Made by a program: the position numbers and the translations under genes. Below, in pieces: positions 55,782 through 64,000 of a stretch of DNA of 64,000 nt (the stretch's first letter is position 1; every line of letters starts with the position of its first letter). Source of the DNA: Agrypnia vestita (lineage: Eukaryota; Arthropoda; Insecta; Trichoptera; Phryganeidae); assembly GCA_016648135.1 (NCBI GenBank), contig JADDOH010004244.1, positions 124,001 to 188,000 of the forward strand, given 5' to 3'. The notes beneath the pieces are model-generated. The model made no database searches. It was given only the letters and a program-made list of their open reading frames with translations, and was not told the DNA's origin.

Positions 55782-55806
55782 TTTCACTGGCTTAACAAAT
55801 CGTCAG
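55782..55806 (-). ncRNA. Hammerhead-like motif (Penelope-type end), H8
   Basis: The minus strand reads CTGACGA, TTTGTTAAGCCAGT, GAAA, then tgtcgtaaaatgaataaagt tg. The core letters fit, but stem II pairing is weak. The phrase tgacgayttgttaagyc also occurs at 43846-43870, just outside the tRNA-like core of F1. Confidence 0.3.
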
Positions 55807-56769
55807 CGTTAAGACCCCGATAGACTATCTGTCCCTATAGACGTACCACTATAACTTGGCGTGCGAGGGAGGGCGTCGCTGTCGCGTAACAGAAGTTGTC
55901 AGGGTGTAAATTTATTACACAATACATAATGTACAGAATGTCCGGTGACCGGTGTCGTATTAGATACAGAAATTTGGTCAGGCAGCACTAAAGAAACCAC
56001 GCCGTAATGGCGGCCGTTCTATCTGTCAAACTGTCAGACGGTAATATCGGTCCATTATTCGCTTTTTCAGCTTCGCAAAACTTTAATACTTCATTGGAAA
56101 TTGTTCTTGCACCATCCCGGACTGTTCTGGATGTTTTGGACATAATAATTCAGTGTATATTGGTAATCAAGATGTCACAGCTCCCGACCAAATACAAATT
56201 GTACTGAATGACAGGGCGAGGGATTACCGCCGGGTGCGGGCGGGGCGGGTTTTAGTTCAAAACTCGCCGCACGCCAAGTCACGTTGGACAAGCAATAATT
56301 GACAAACCAGTGGACTAACATACCAAACCATACTACCATAAATCAGTATTATTTTTACCACTCAGGTACGAAGTTAAAATTAACATTTGTTATTACGAGA
56401 GACTGCTATACTCGTTATAAAAATAACAATAATTACTTACTGTAGTTATATTGGTTTATTTAAATATTTCAAATGTTCTAGACTATTTATTTAACCTTTA
56501 AAAATTCCCAGAACACTCGACACCCACCCAAAGGTAAGGTTATGAATAATAAAACTCCAACGTAATTCAATTAGACACGCAATATTCCGTAAAATTTTAT
56601 AATTTTCAAAAACATTAAGATAATTCAAAGTTTTTTAATCTCAAAGTTATCTGAGTAACATTAAACATTCGAAGCATTTTCAATATTAATTTTCGTAAAA
56701 ATAATAAAATTTGATGCCTCTTTTATATGAAAAATATTCCATAAAGTTTTAGAATCGCGAGCACAAACT

Positions 56770-56960
56770 GACTTCTACTTTGAGTGTTTTCGGCGTCCCC
56801 TTCGGCGGCCGACTCGCGTCTCTTTTACCGACGAGAGACGGCGCAGCGAGGCGTCTTCCGTCCTTTGCACTCGGCCGCTGTCTCGCGTGGTGTGTCGGCT
56901 TGGCTCGAAGTGGTATTTCGCGCGGGGTTTCGACGCGTTTGGGTGCGCCGGCACTCAAAA
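56770..56960. other. GC/CpG-rich island
   Basis: A sharp 190-bp GC-rich block (gtccccttcggcggccgact and onward). Three overlapping frames are open because of composition. It could be a promoter, a short exon or an LTR piece. No motif decides. Confidence 0.25.
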
Positions 56961-57447
56961 GCTTGGTATAAGAGTATTAGCGCTCAAATTCTTGAGGAAA
57001 TATTTAGATGGAGAAATTAGTGGTAGATTGTCAGAAAGTCTGTAGGTAAGTTGGAAAACTTTGCTAATTGAAACCCAGATAAGACGTATTAATAAAACCT
57101 TCGGATGTATTTGAGCAAACGTAATGGGATATGTAGAAAGTCGTGTAAACATTTGTAGGGGGTGATGTGTTTGTATCGCGTCACAGCCAAGGGCGTATCT
57201 GCAAAATGCTATTTTTTTAGGCTGAGATAATTGTAAAAATAAGTCCTTGAGTGTACATAGGACTGGATTACTCGAAATGTGTTTGCTAAGTGATTTCGGT
57301 CTGAAAAATTGGAATAGATCCAATTTTTCCATCAATTCCACGTCGCAAAAAATGACGTTTATTTTAATAATCCGTGCTTAAAACCCGTCTTAAAATTATT
57401 CAATGTAAAGAAAAATCATTTAAAAATGTTAAAAATTTAACGTTAAC

Positions 57448-57735
57448 ATTATTTTATTACTCCCTTTCTTTTAACTCGTAGCGTCTGATTGATTTTAAAT
57501 ATGGATCGATTTTTACCCCCTTTCCCGTAATCCAATCGAGCTGAAACTTCGCAGGCAGACTCGTGGCGACGATAAAAATGATCTAACAAATTTTCGTTTA
57601 AAATAATCTTGGATTTTTCGAAATTTTAAAGATTTATATATTGTTTAATTTTCGAGTCCGACGCATGGGGTAGGCGCGAAACCCGTTATAATGAGAGAGG
57701 GAGTATAATAGAAACTTGATTTTTATGGGTTAGTT
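57448..57735 (-). repeat. Repeat family D, minus-strand copy
   Basis: Reverse complement of the family: ttattactccctttctttta at the left, then gtaatccaatcgagctgaaa and gagggagtataatagaaact tgatttttatgggtta at the right. It is shorter than the complete copies and more diverged. Confidence 0.65.
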
Positions 57736-57999
57736 TTTTGAATTATTATAATTAAAGAGACGTACAGTGACGTTGATAATATATAAATTTACATAAAAAA
57801 ATGTTTATGTTGACTGTCCAATTGTGAGTGCACTTATCACTATCAAAAATCAACTGGCTGTTAAACAATTGGCTATTGCCGGCTAGGCCCTGAGGGCAGC
57901 AATGCTGGCTTAGTGCCCGCTATGCAGCCATTGATATGTGCAATTGTCTAAAGGCTATGCAGCGGTCATTAGTGTCAACAATTAGGATGTTCATACGAT

Positions 58000-58095
58000 T
58001 AGGATAATTTTTGAAACTAGCAATGGAAATATTGCACACCGAACGCATCGTTTTGATTAATAATAAATATAACACGTCGCCGGGTACGCATTTAA
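58000..58095. repeat. Diverged dispersed repeat shared with 15420-15545
   Basis: See 15420-15545. The shared order of three short blocks supports common origin. Confidence 0.4.
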
Positions 58096-58233
58096 GTTTG
58101 ACAGTACCAACAATAAATATTCTATACTAACCCAATGATAAGTTTTGTATTAACGAAACTCAGTTTTTAAAATGTTTATTAATCACATAATTTTATTGTG
58201 TATTGAGAAAAAATAGTTTTTTAGGTTACCAGC

Positions 58234-58310
58234 GGAATCAAACCCCCAACCCTCAGCGCCGAAGGCGGGCATCCCAGCCGCACAGCCACCCAAGGCATAC
58301 AGTATCATTG
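58234..58310 (-). tRNA. tRNA-like / SINE-head pseudogene
   Basis: The minus strand has ggtggctgtgcggctgggat (A-box-like), gcccgccttcggcgctgagg (anticodon-arm-like, TCG in the loop) and ggggtttgattccgctgg (B-box-like), in tRNA order and spacing. Stem pairing is imperfect. No clear inverted arms flank it, unlike F1 to F3. Confidence 0.35.
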
Positions 58311-58800
58311 TTATTAAAATATTCCAAGTTTTATTATAAAGCTTTATAAAACCCAAACACAGATGTTTATTGAAAATGGAAAATATATTTGATGAATATT
58401 AAATGTTATTCATTATGTCGAGAACCGCCCTGATTCTCTTATCTCTAATACCAGAGCCGCGAGTGAGCGAGAAGTTGAGTAATAGTATCGCCGTCCCGCT
58501 CCTCACACTGTGACGCAATAAGACGTCGTACAAGAACTTTAATATCTAACGTTTTCTAATATGGCTCAAATTAAATGGTTTCTCATAAGAAACTTTTGCT
58601 AAATTGCATTATATAACTTTCATTTCCAACGTTCACTACGTCACTATGTAGCGGTATGTATTGGGAAACCAGTTTCTAGGAACATGGATAATCTTCATAG
58701 TTTTGCTTAGTTGTTCAAGATGTTCTTAATTGTCGTAAAAAAATAATGGTTATTGTTAACCAAACTATCTTATTACTTTTAGAGTTTACGATATTTTAGT

Positions 58801-59100
58801 TAGCCTATAATGGTTATATATAAATAAATAGATTACTTGTCTAAGACCACTAATGAGTTTAAGATAATTACACAACTAGTTTCGACAACTACCGATGTTG
58901 TCATCAACGGGTGATGATTTAAACATGATGGTTTAAATCATCACCCGTTGATGACAACATCGGTAGTTGTCGAAACTAGTTGTGTAATTATCTTAAACTC
59001 ATTAGTGGTCTTAGACAAGTAATCTATTTATTTATATATAATTATAATGTCATTCCACAAAGTTAACGCCAATTCTATAAATAATATAGCCTATAATGGT
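58801..59100. mobile_element. Palindromic Penelope-type insertion with 14-bp TSD
   Basis: The 14-mer tagcctataatggt lies at 58801-58814 and 59087-59100. Between them, arms 58815-58924 and 58931-59040 are near-perfect 110-bp inverted repeats with a 6-bp loop. Each arm carries TTGATGA, a CAAC...GTTG stem and GAAAC (minus strand 58879-58907; plus strand 58948-58976). After the palindrome comes attataatgtcattccacaa agttaacgcc, the same junction text as in the other copies. The 272-bp unit is thus a self-contained retro-insertion of end sequences. Confidence 0.7.
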
Positions 59101-59353
59101 ATTTTACTCTCTATAAGGCCATCAGCGGTAGTTGCTTTGACACCCTAAGACACTTTCTGGTACTCCATATTATTACAAACTCCGTGTATTAAAATTGTGT
59201 ATCGTTCGAGTAAAACAATTTGATAAAAGAAAAAAAATATTTGGAGCATTGTAGAGTTTTCACGCCCGAAAATACCACACGAAAAATTCGCTCCGTAGTA
59301 TGCTGCTCGCTGATCGTAGTTTTAACTTGAACTTGTCTGGTGCGCGGTGCCGA

Positions 59354-59475
59354 GCTATATATAGCTACACCGACGGCGTTCCGCGTCCCCGCCAGCGCCT
59401 AGATTGCGCGAATTTTTTCTGGCCGTTTCCACAGTTTTCTAGATTATTCCAGGATGCTCCAGAATCTTCCAAAGG
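59354..59475 (-). promoter_or_regulatory. Orphan heat-shock-type promoter P2
   Basis: On the minus strand, ttggaagattctggagcatc and ctggaataatctagaaaact (59436-59474) give GAA-nn-TTC-nn-GAG and GAA..TC..GAA runs of the heat-shock element. gtggaaacggccagaaaaaa and ttcg follow, then a symmetric TATA box GCTATATATAGC (59354-59365). Downstream text (caagttcaagttaaaac) is reminiscent of insect hsp leaders. No hsp reading frame is found below 59300. Confidence 0.4.
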
Positions 59476-59599
59476 CGATACACGAATGATAAGCTAAAAC
59501 GTTTTTTAAACCCAATAAACATTTTACTTATGTTGTCGTCTTATAAGAAAGTAAGATTCTAAAGATAGCTATAATTTATTTAAAAACCATTTGTTGTAA

Positions 59600-61900
59600 T
59601 TCAGTAAATGCTACCAGGAATAAAGAGCATCTCCATTATGTCACCTTTCCTCAAGTATCTTTGTCTTTGTAGATTAATTTAATTAATCTTATTAGAATCT
59701 TACCACCACTTCGTCAGTCACAGCGGTATATGCGATTGCATCTTATAGGACTTAATGTAGTAGCATTATCAGAGGAGAAACAATTTCATTAAGGATATAT
59801 TTTAGTTATGTGACAATTAGTCGTCTCTGCTACTACAGGTAATTGATAAAGTCTCCTGTTTATTTTTGTTGTGAGCTGCAAAATACAAATTTAAGATCAT
59901 TTTATATATAGACATGCTAATACTTATTCTACGCAGCGAATAACAATAAAATAAATTACAAAAAACATACATACTGCAATAAAGTTAAATATACACAATC
60001 GCTTTATAACTAAAAAAATCCGCAAAAGGTATTTTGTCCTTGTCTAGAGACTTCCAGAAAAAAAGCCCAATTCTCCATATCATAATTTAAGGCAAAATTG
60101 CAATTTGAAGAGGTCCTGAAAGACGAAGATTCCTGGTTGAATACTATGAGGCAAAGGCTAGGGAATTCAACAGTCCAAATATTTCAAAATGTTCCATGAT
60201 CAATAAGATTCGGTAATCGGACAATTACTAGAAGAAAAAGACAGAATCTTCAGAAACAAGTATCATTGGGCTACAGAAACTCTTCGTAAAAATGACGAAA
60301 ATACGTAAATTGTGGATGAAAATCTGGAATAGTAGTGTTTGATGTTTTTCTTTTTCAATTTTCAAATCTGAGACGGTTCGAGACCATCGGGATAGAGAGG
60401 ATGTGTTTCATATTAGGTTGATAATATAATAATTTGCTAGAATGTTTCCTAAAGTATTAATTCTAATCAATTTTGCACACATGCAGACTGTGGCCAGGAA
60501 CTGGTTATTTCAATATCCAGCAAGTGAAAAAAAATATAAATTGAATGAACGTATGTAATTATGAATATGCTTGGTTCTTAAGGTAAGAAATTGAAGTCAC
60601 CTGGTTCTAGTACCCGACCCTTAGAACAGCGTGATTGTGTGGATTGTGAGTATCTAGACGTGTTTAAGATACATTTTAGATACATGGGAATATTAAAAGT
60701 CAGCTATGATGCGTGATTAGGTCTTAAAACTTCTTACAACCACACTTCCAAATATCTCTTTAGTGTATAGTGTCTCCTTTTCCCTGCACGACGAATGTGT
60801 ACAGGCACGAATTCCCTAAAAAAAATATTCATTTCTTCAAGGTATTCAGTTTATATAGAGTTATGAATTTTTCTCATGAAATTCCTTGAATTATACATAC
60901 AAAATTTTACATAAATATTATTCTTCATATGGAAAACCAGCGTGAGGCTACATCAATCTTACTTTTCTTGTTCTATCTACAGACGAAATTGAAATATTTC
61001 CCTCTCACTCCCTTCCCGCGCACCCCTCCCCCCTGCCCTAACACACGTCACCCCCCGACTCCCCTGCCAACCCCCGCAAAAGTTGAATATTATTGTAAGC
61101 TTAATATTGAATAAACAAGAAAAGATTGCTTTTATGAAATAAACGTTTCTGGAGGCATTTCTTCAACTTTTTCTCCTCGGTAATAGAAAAATGTTTTGTT
61201 CGCATTTTGCAAATTGAAATGAAATTGAAATCTCTTTATTTGTTGTCAAATTTTGTCAGTACAGAAATAGTACTTCAAAATACTTTATTTGAGTTCGAAG
61301 TAATTACAAAGTCGGAGTTTAATAATATTTTTCTACTTAGGAAACCTGTTATTTTATATATACATTTTTCAAAATAACTAAATTGCTGAAATTACACTGA
61401 TCACCGACGTTCCTCACTATTTTTTTTTAATAGTTACATCATAGTTCAAATATAGTTTTGAGTCAGAAAAACATTATATTATTTGATCTACGTATAAGTT
61501 GTTCGTATGAAATCTTTCATTTCTCTGACAGATCGAACTGTTCAAAATAAAAAAATATCTATGAATGTTTTTTTGGAGTTAAGTTTTGCGTTTTGATTAT
61601 AATTATAGATTATAATTATTCAATACGAATGATGTACCTATAAATTAGCTCACTTTAGTTGAAATTTATACGAAAATGGCTAGGTCCATAAATTAATCAT
61701 TTTTATAATTTTAAAAATTTCGTTACGCAGTGTACGTGCTGATTTAAAACATGGACTGCCCACAAAACGGTATGGTATGGCGTTATATATATTAAATCTA
61801 TTAGTCTTGTCTGCGTGGACTTATTTATATATTATGTGCTTTTCTAAGAAATTACTGTTTTGTATGAAAAATTCAAAGTATTGGCGATTATTTTCGAAGT
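59600..61900. other. AT-rich DNA, nothing recognised
   Basis: About 2.3 kb without supported genes. A C-rich stretch at 61010-61080 gives a proline-rich chance frame. Confidence 0.35.
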
Positions 61901-61924
61901 ACTTTAGGTACTTTAATCGAAAGT

Positions 61925-62275
61925 CATTAACGCCTTTACTGTAGGATCCTGGGGACTGGAATCGATGAATTCTTTAAAAGCGTTTTTCACCTCCTCATCG
62001 TAGTTGAAATTTTTCCCTTGTAAAAAGTTATTCAAAATTCTAAAAAATTAAAAACCACGAAGTGCGAATCTGATACAGGTGGGTGACTAAGAGTTTCAAG
62101 TCAGACCTCCTGTGATTTTAAGATGATCCATTGTGGAGTGTATGGATAAGCGTTGTTACGGAGAAAAGGAGACTAGAGCAATTGGTAAGTCTCGGTTACT
62201 TGATGACGAATTTGTCCATCATCGTTTTAAATTTTTGAAAAAATAATTCGGTTAAAGATCTACGTTGCCTATTAA
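61925..62275 (-). pseudogene. Mariner transposase, C-terminal half, decayed
   Basis: Minus-strand pieces TMMDKFVIK.PRLTNCSSLL, NNAYPYTPQWIILKSQE, LETLSHPPVSDSHFVVF and LKNSSIPVP align to the C-terminal half of the mariner at 36996-38014 (MMEKLAAKQPRLVNRSRPLL, DNARPHTA, RHPPYSPELAPTDYHFF). Many stops and shifts. Together with 62985-63220 it is one old mariner copy, interrupted. Confidence 0.65.
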
Positions 62276-62438
62276 ATCTCTGTATGAACTAAAATTATTT
62301 TAAATTTAACAACGTTATGAATAATCAAACAGGAGGACTTCCTAAGGGAGCATGAATTGCAGACATTTTTGTAGATAATTAATAGAAAATTATTTTAATT
62401 GTGATTAACCTTTGCTAAAAAATATTTTGTTATAGAGA

Positions 62439-62852
62439 AGGTATGTTGATGATATATTATGTATTTGGACAGGATCAGAACGTCAAGTTACATCATTTTT
62501 ACAAACTCATCAATTCATTTCATAATAACATAAAGTTTACAAAAGAAATAGAAAATAATTGGACACTTAATTTTTTAGATCCATCACTTTTTAAAAATAA
62601 TAATGAAATGGAATTTATAATTTATAGAAAGTCAACCTTTACAGACACTATTATACATAGTACATCTAATCACCCTCTATCACATAAACACTCAGATTTT
62701 CATTCAATGATATACTGTTTTGTCATTGTACTTCTGTCTCTAATTTTTAAATTGAATTAAATACAATAAAACAAATCGCATTTAATAATGAATACAGTAG
62801 AGAATTAATCGATAAAATTAAAAAAATAATAATTATAGGAAAATATAACTAA
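62439..62852 (+). pseudogene. Penelope-like element reverse transcriptase fragment
   Basis: It opens RYVDDILCIWTGSERQ, with the YVDD catalytic motif of the RT palm. A shift near 62500 leads to KLINSFHNNIKFTKEIENN, LNFLDPSLFKNN and EFIIYRKSTFTDTIIHSTSN then HPLSHKHSDFHSMIYC. A second shift near 62750 gives ELNTIKQIAFNNEYSRELID. The run YVDDxFxIW, NLxIKFTxExExxxxLxFLD, YRKPTxTDxxIHxxSxHPxxHK is diagnostic of Penelope-like RTs (family knowledge). No GIY-YIG endonuclease is visible. It is inserted in an old mariner copy. Confidence 0.85.
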
Positions 62853-62984
62853 TAAATTTTTATACAGTTCCCAGATAAATATAAATAATAATAATGATTA
62901 TTGGCGAAGAATTTTATATATCAGTACATTTTCAAAGTTGCTCAACCAGCTGAAAAAAAATAACCATACAGTCACTAGCCGTTT

Positions 62985-63220
62985 CTTTCGACTCAATTTG
63001 CGTTTGGAACATTATCTGACTGCCTCCTTTGGGTCCAACCATTGCGACGATCATTTCCTATCATCACACAGCATCCACTTTTCATCACAATTAACAATCT
63101 GAATCCCTCATTTATGTACTGACTCAACGAAGTAAAGCAAGCCTCGACGCGAATCGCTGTTTTCTTCAGTTCATACGACTCTCGTTGCTGAGATCGAAAT
63201 TACCAGAACGGAATTATGTA
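62985..63220 (-). pseudogene. Mariner transposase, middle part, decayed
   Basis: Minus-strand text aligns to the mariner region around LNRIIICDEKWILYDNRKR and SQWLNPAEP (here as VMKSGCCVMI.NDRRNGWT and onward). Near 63200 it jumps to the FDLQN area, indicating an internal deletion. It continues the copy at 61925-62275 across the Penelope insertion. Confidence 0.6.
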
Positions 63221-63224
63221 TAAG

Positions 63225-63750
63225 AATTTTCCATAATAAGGTACTTATCTGTAACACTGAAAACGAATTTAATGCTCACGATTCTTTGATAATTGCTTAT
63301 TTTATTTTTATATTTTTATAGAATCTCTTTAAGATGCCCTAGTACACGATTTTCGTATTTGCTCTCGATTTGCTTAATTTAACGTAAACTTATTAAATCA
63401 CTTTGCAAAATCCAAAGCTAAACAGGCTTTTAATTAATTTTATTGTGATAGATCCATTTACTCTTGAAGCATTTCCTTAAAAAAACATGCAGCAACGATA
63501 ACTTGACAATATAAATATATAGACTTAGATACACCTGCATATTTATGTTAGGAAATAATGTGGCACATGAGCTTGTTTCTTCTTACACAACCAATCAAGT
63601 CGTGTTTCTATTGAGGACAAAACTACACGAAATGTATGATGAATATCCATTACTACGATATTTTGATTTAATTATGTTGTTGTTTGAGAAACCCAAGATT
63701 ATTCGAGGCAAATATGGCTAAAAGAATTTCAGTTGTATTTTCTGAACAGC
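63225..63750. other. AT-rich DNA, nothing recognised
   Basis: No gene or repeat boundary seen. Confidence 0.3.
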
Positions 63751-63754
63751 TTTT

Positions 63755-64000
63755 TATTTAAAACCAAATTAATTAATTAACTAATCAATTAGAAAGACAT
63801 ACAGAAAAACCAAATCCACGAAAAAATATTTGGGTGCTACCGGGATTCGAACCACGGATCTCCTCCTATCCGGGGCAGGCGCGTTATCCAGTTACGCTAT
63901 AGCGTCCTTGAATATTTTCGTGAATATATCGACCTTATCTGTAAGTCTCATTTATCAATTGATTAACGTTTATTATCCATTTTTAGAGCAATCCACTTTT
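63755..64000. mobile_element. Foldback F3 with tRNA-like core (cut by window end)
   Basis: The left arm (taaaaccaaattaattaatt then caattagaaagacatacaga) matches the left arm of F2 and is mirrored loosely by the right arm (ttatctgtaagtctcattta tcaattgatt). The core 63833-63905 is tRNA-like on the minus strand. The right arm equals the solo arm at 52752-52850. It continues past the window edge. Confidence 0.6.
63833..63905 (-). tRNA. tRNA-like pseudogene in F3
   Basis: The minus strand shows GACGCTA/TAGCACC as acceptor (5 of 7 pairs), D stem GCGT/ACGC with an aactggata loop (4 of 4), and T arm CGTGG-TTCGAAT-CCCGG with intact box B. The anticodon arm is distorted by a small duplication (aggagg). 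The best resemblance is to an arginine tRNA. Not expected to decode. Confidence 0.45.

Noticed and set aside
56749..57341. Frames around the GC island and the 128-codon minus-strand frame at 56955-57341
   Set aside because: No motifs, mixed composition across a GC/AT border, and competing frames on both strands.
60929..61114. Proline-rich short frame
   Set aside because: Produced by a C-rich low-complexity stretch.

Overview
This is nuclear DNA of an insect, most probably a moth or butterfly. It is AT-rich, has no operons and no long intact host gene, and is densely packed with transposable-element remnants. The lepidopteran reading rests on Helitron-like elements that start TCTATAC and end CTAG, an interstitial (TTAGG) telomeric array, mariner and RTE/CR1-type LINE pieces, and Penelope-like debris. 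The species cannot be named from this window.

Layout. 1-6.2 kb: a palindromic repeat (family E) with a second palindromic MITE inserted at a TA, a jockey-type LINE scrap, and AT-rich DNA. 6.3-18 kb: a LINE graveyard with three families of endonuclease/reverse-transcriptase C-termini. Family A has a (GAA)n tail, family B a (GTTA)n tail and family C a (GATGAT)n tail; several copies still carry target-site duplications. Palindromic Penelope-type ends and a Helitron follow. 18-25 kb: Helitron, MITE and PLE-type pieces, a Harbinger-like element with a small MADF-like ORF, and a 0.78-kb inverted-repeat element. 25-31.6 kb: the least repetitive, most CpG-rich part, with one minus-strand candidate first coding exon (25509-25577) and its likely promoter area. 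31.6-39 kb: a pogo-like element, a LINE copy with a 13-bp TSD, a second Harbinger-like copy inserted in a family E repeat, and a full-length mariner with perfect 29-bp ends. 39-48.7 kb: a 156-bp palindrome-rich minisatellite, LINE scraps, a possible solo LTR, a foldback with a tRNA-like core, and paired tandem triplications. 49-64 kb: foldbacks with tRNA-like cores, an interstitial TTAGG array, a TTAA-flanked element, two orphan heat-shock-type promoters, a TSD-flanked Penelope palindrome, and a mariner split by a Penelope-like reverse-transcriptase fragment.

Working together. Nothing forms a pathway. The coherent story is mobile DNA: autonomous-type coding scraps (mariner, PLE RT, LINE RT, MADF) sit beside many non-autonomous derivatives, and nested insertions allow relative dating. 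The two most unusual themes are a series of hammerhead-ribozyme-like motifs at Penelope-type ends, and three palindromic elements with a tRNA-like sequence at their centre.

Family letters (A-E) are labels used here only. No database was searched. Element names come from visible ends, target duplications and recognisable protein motifs.
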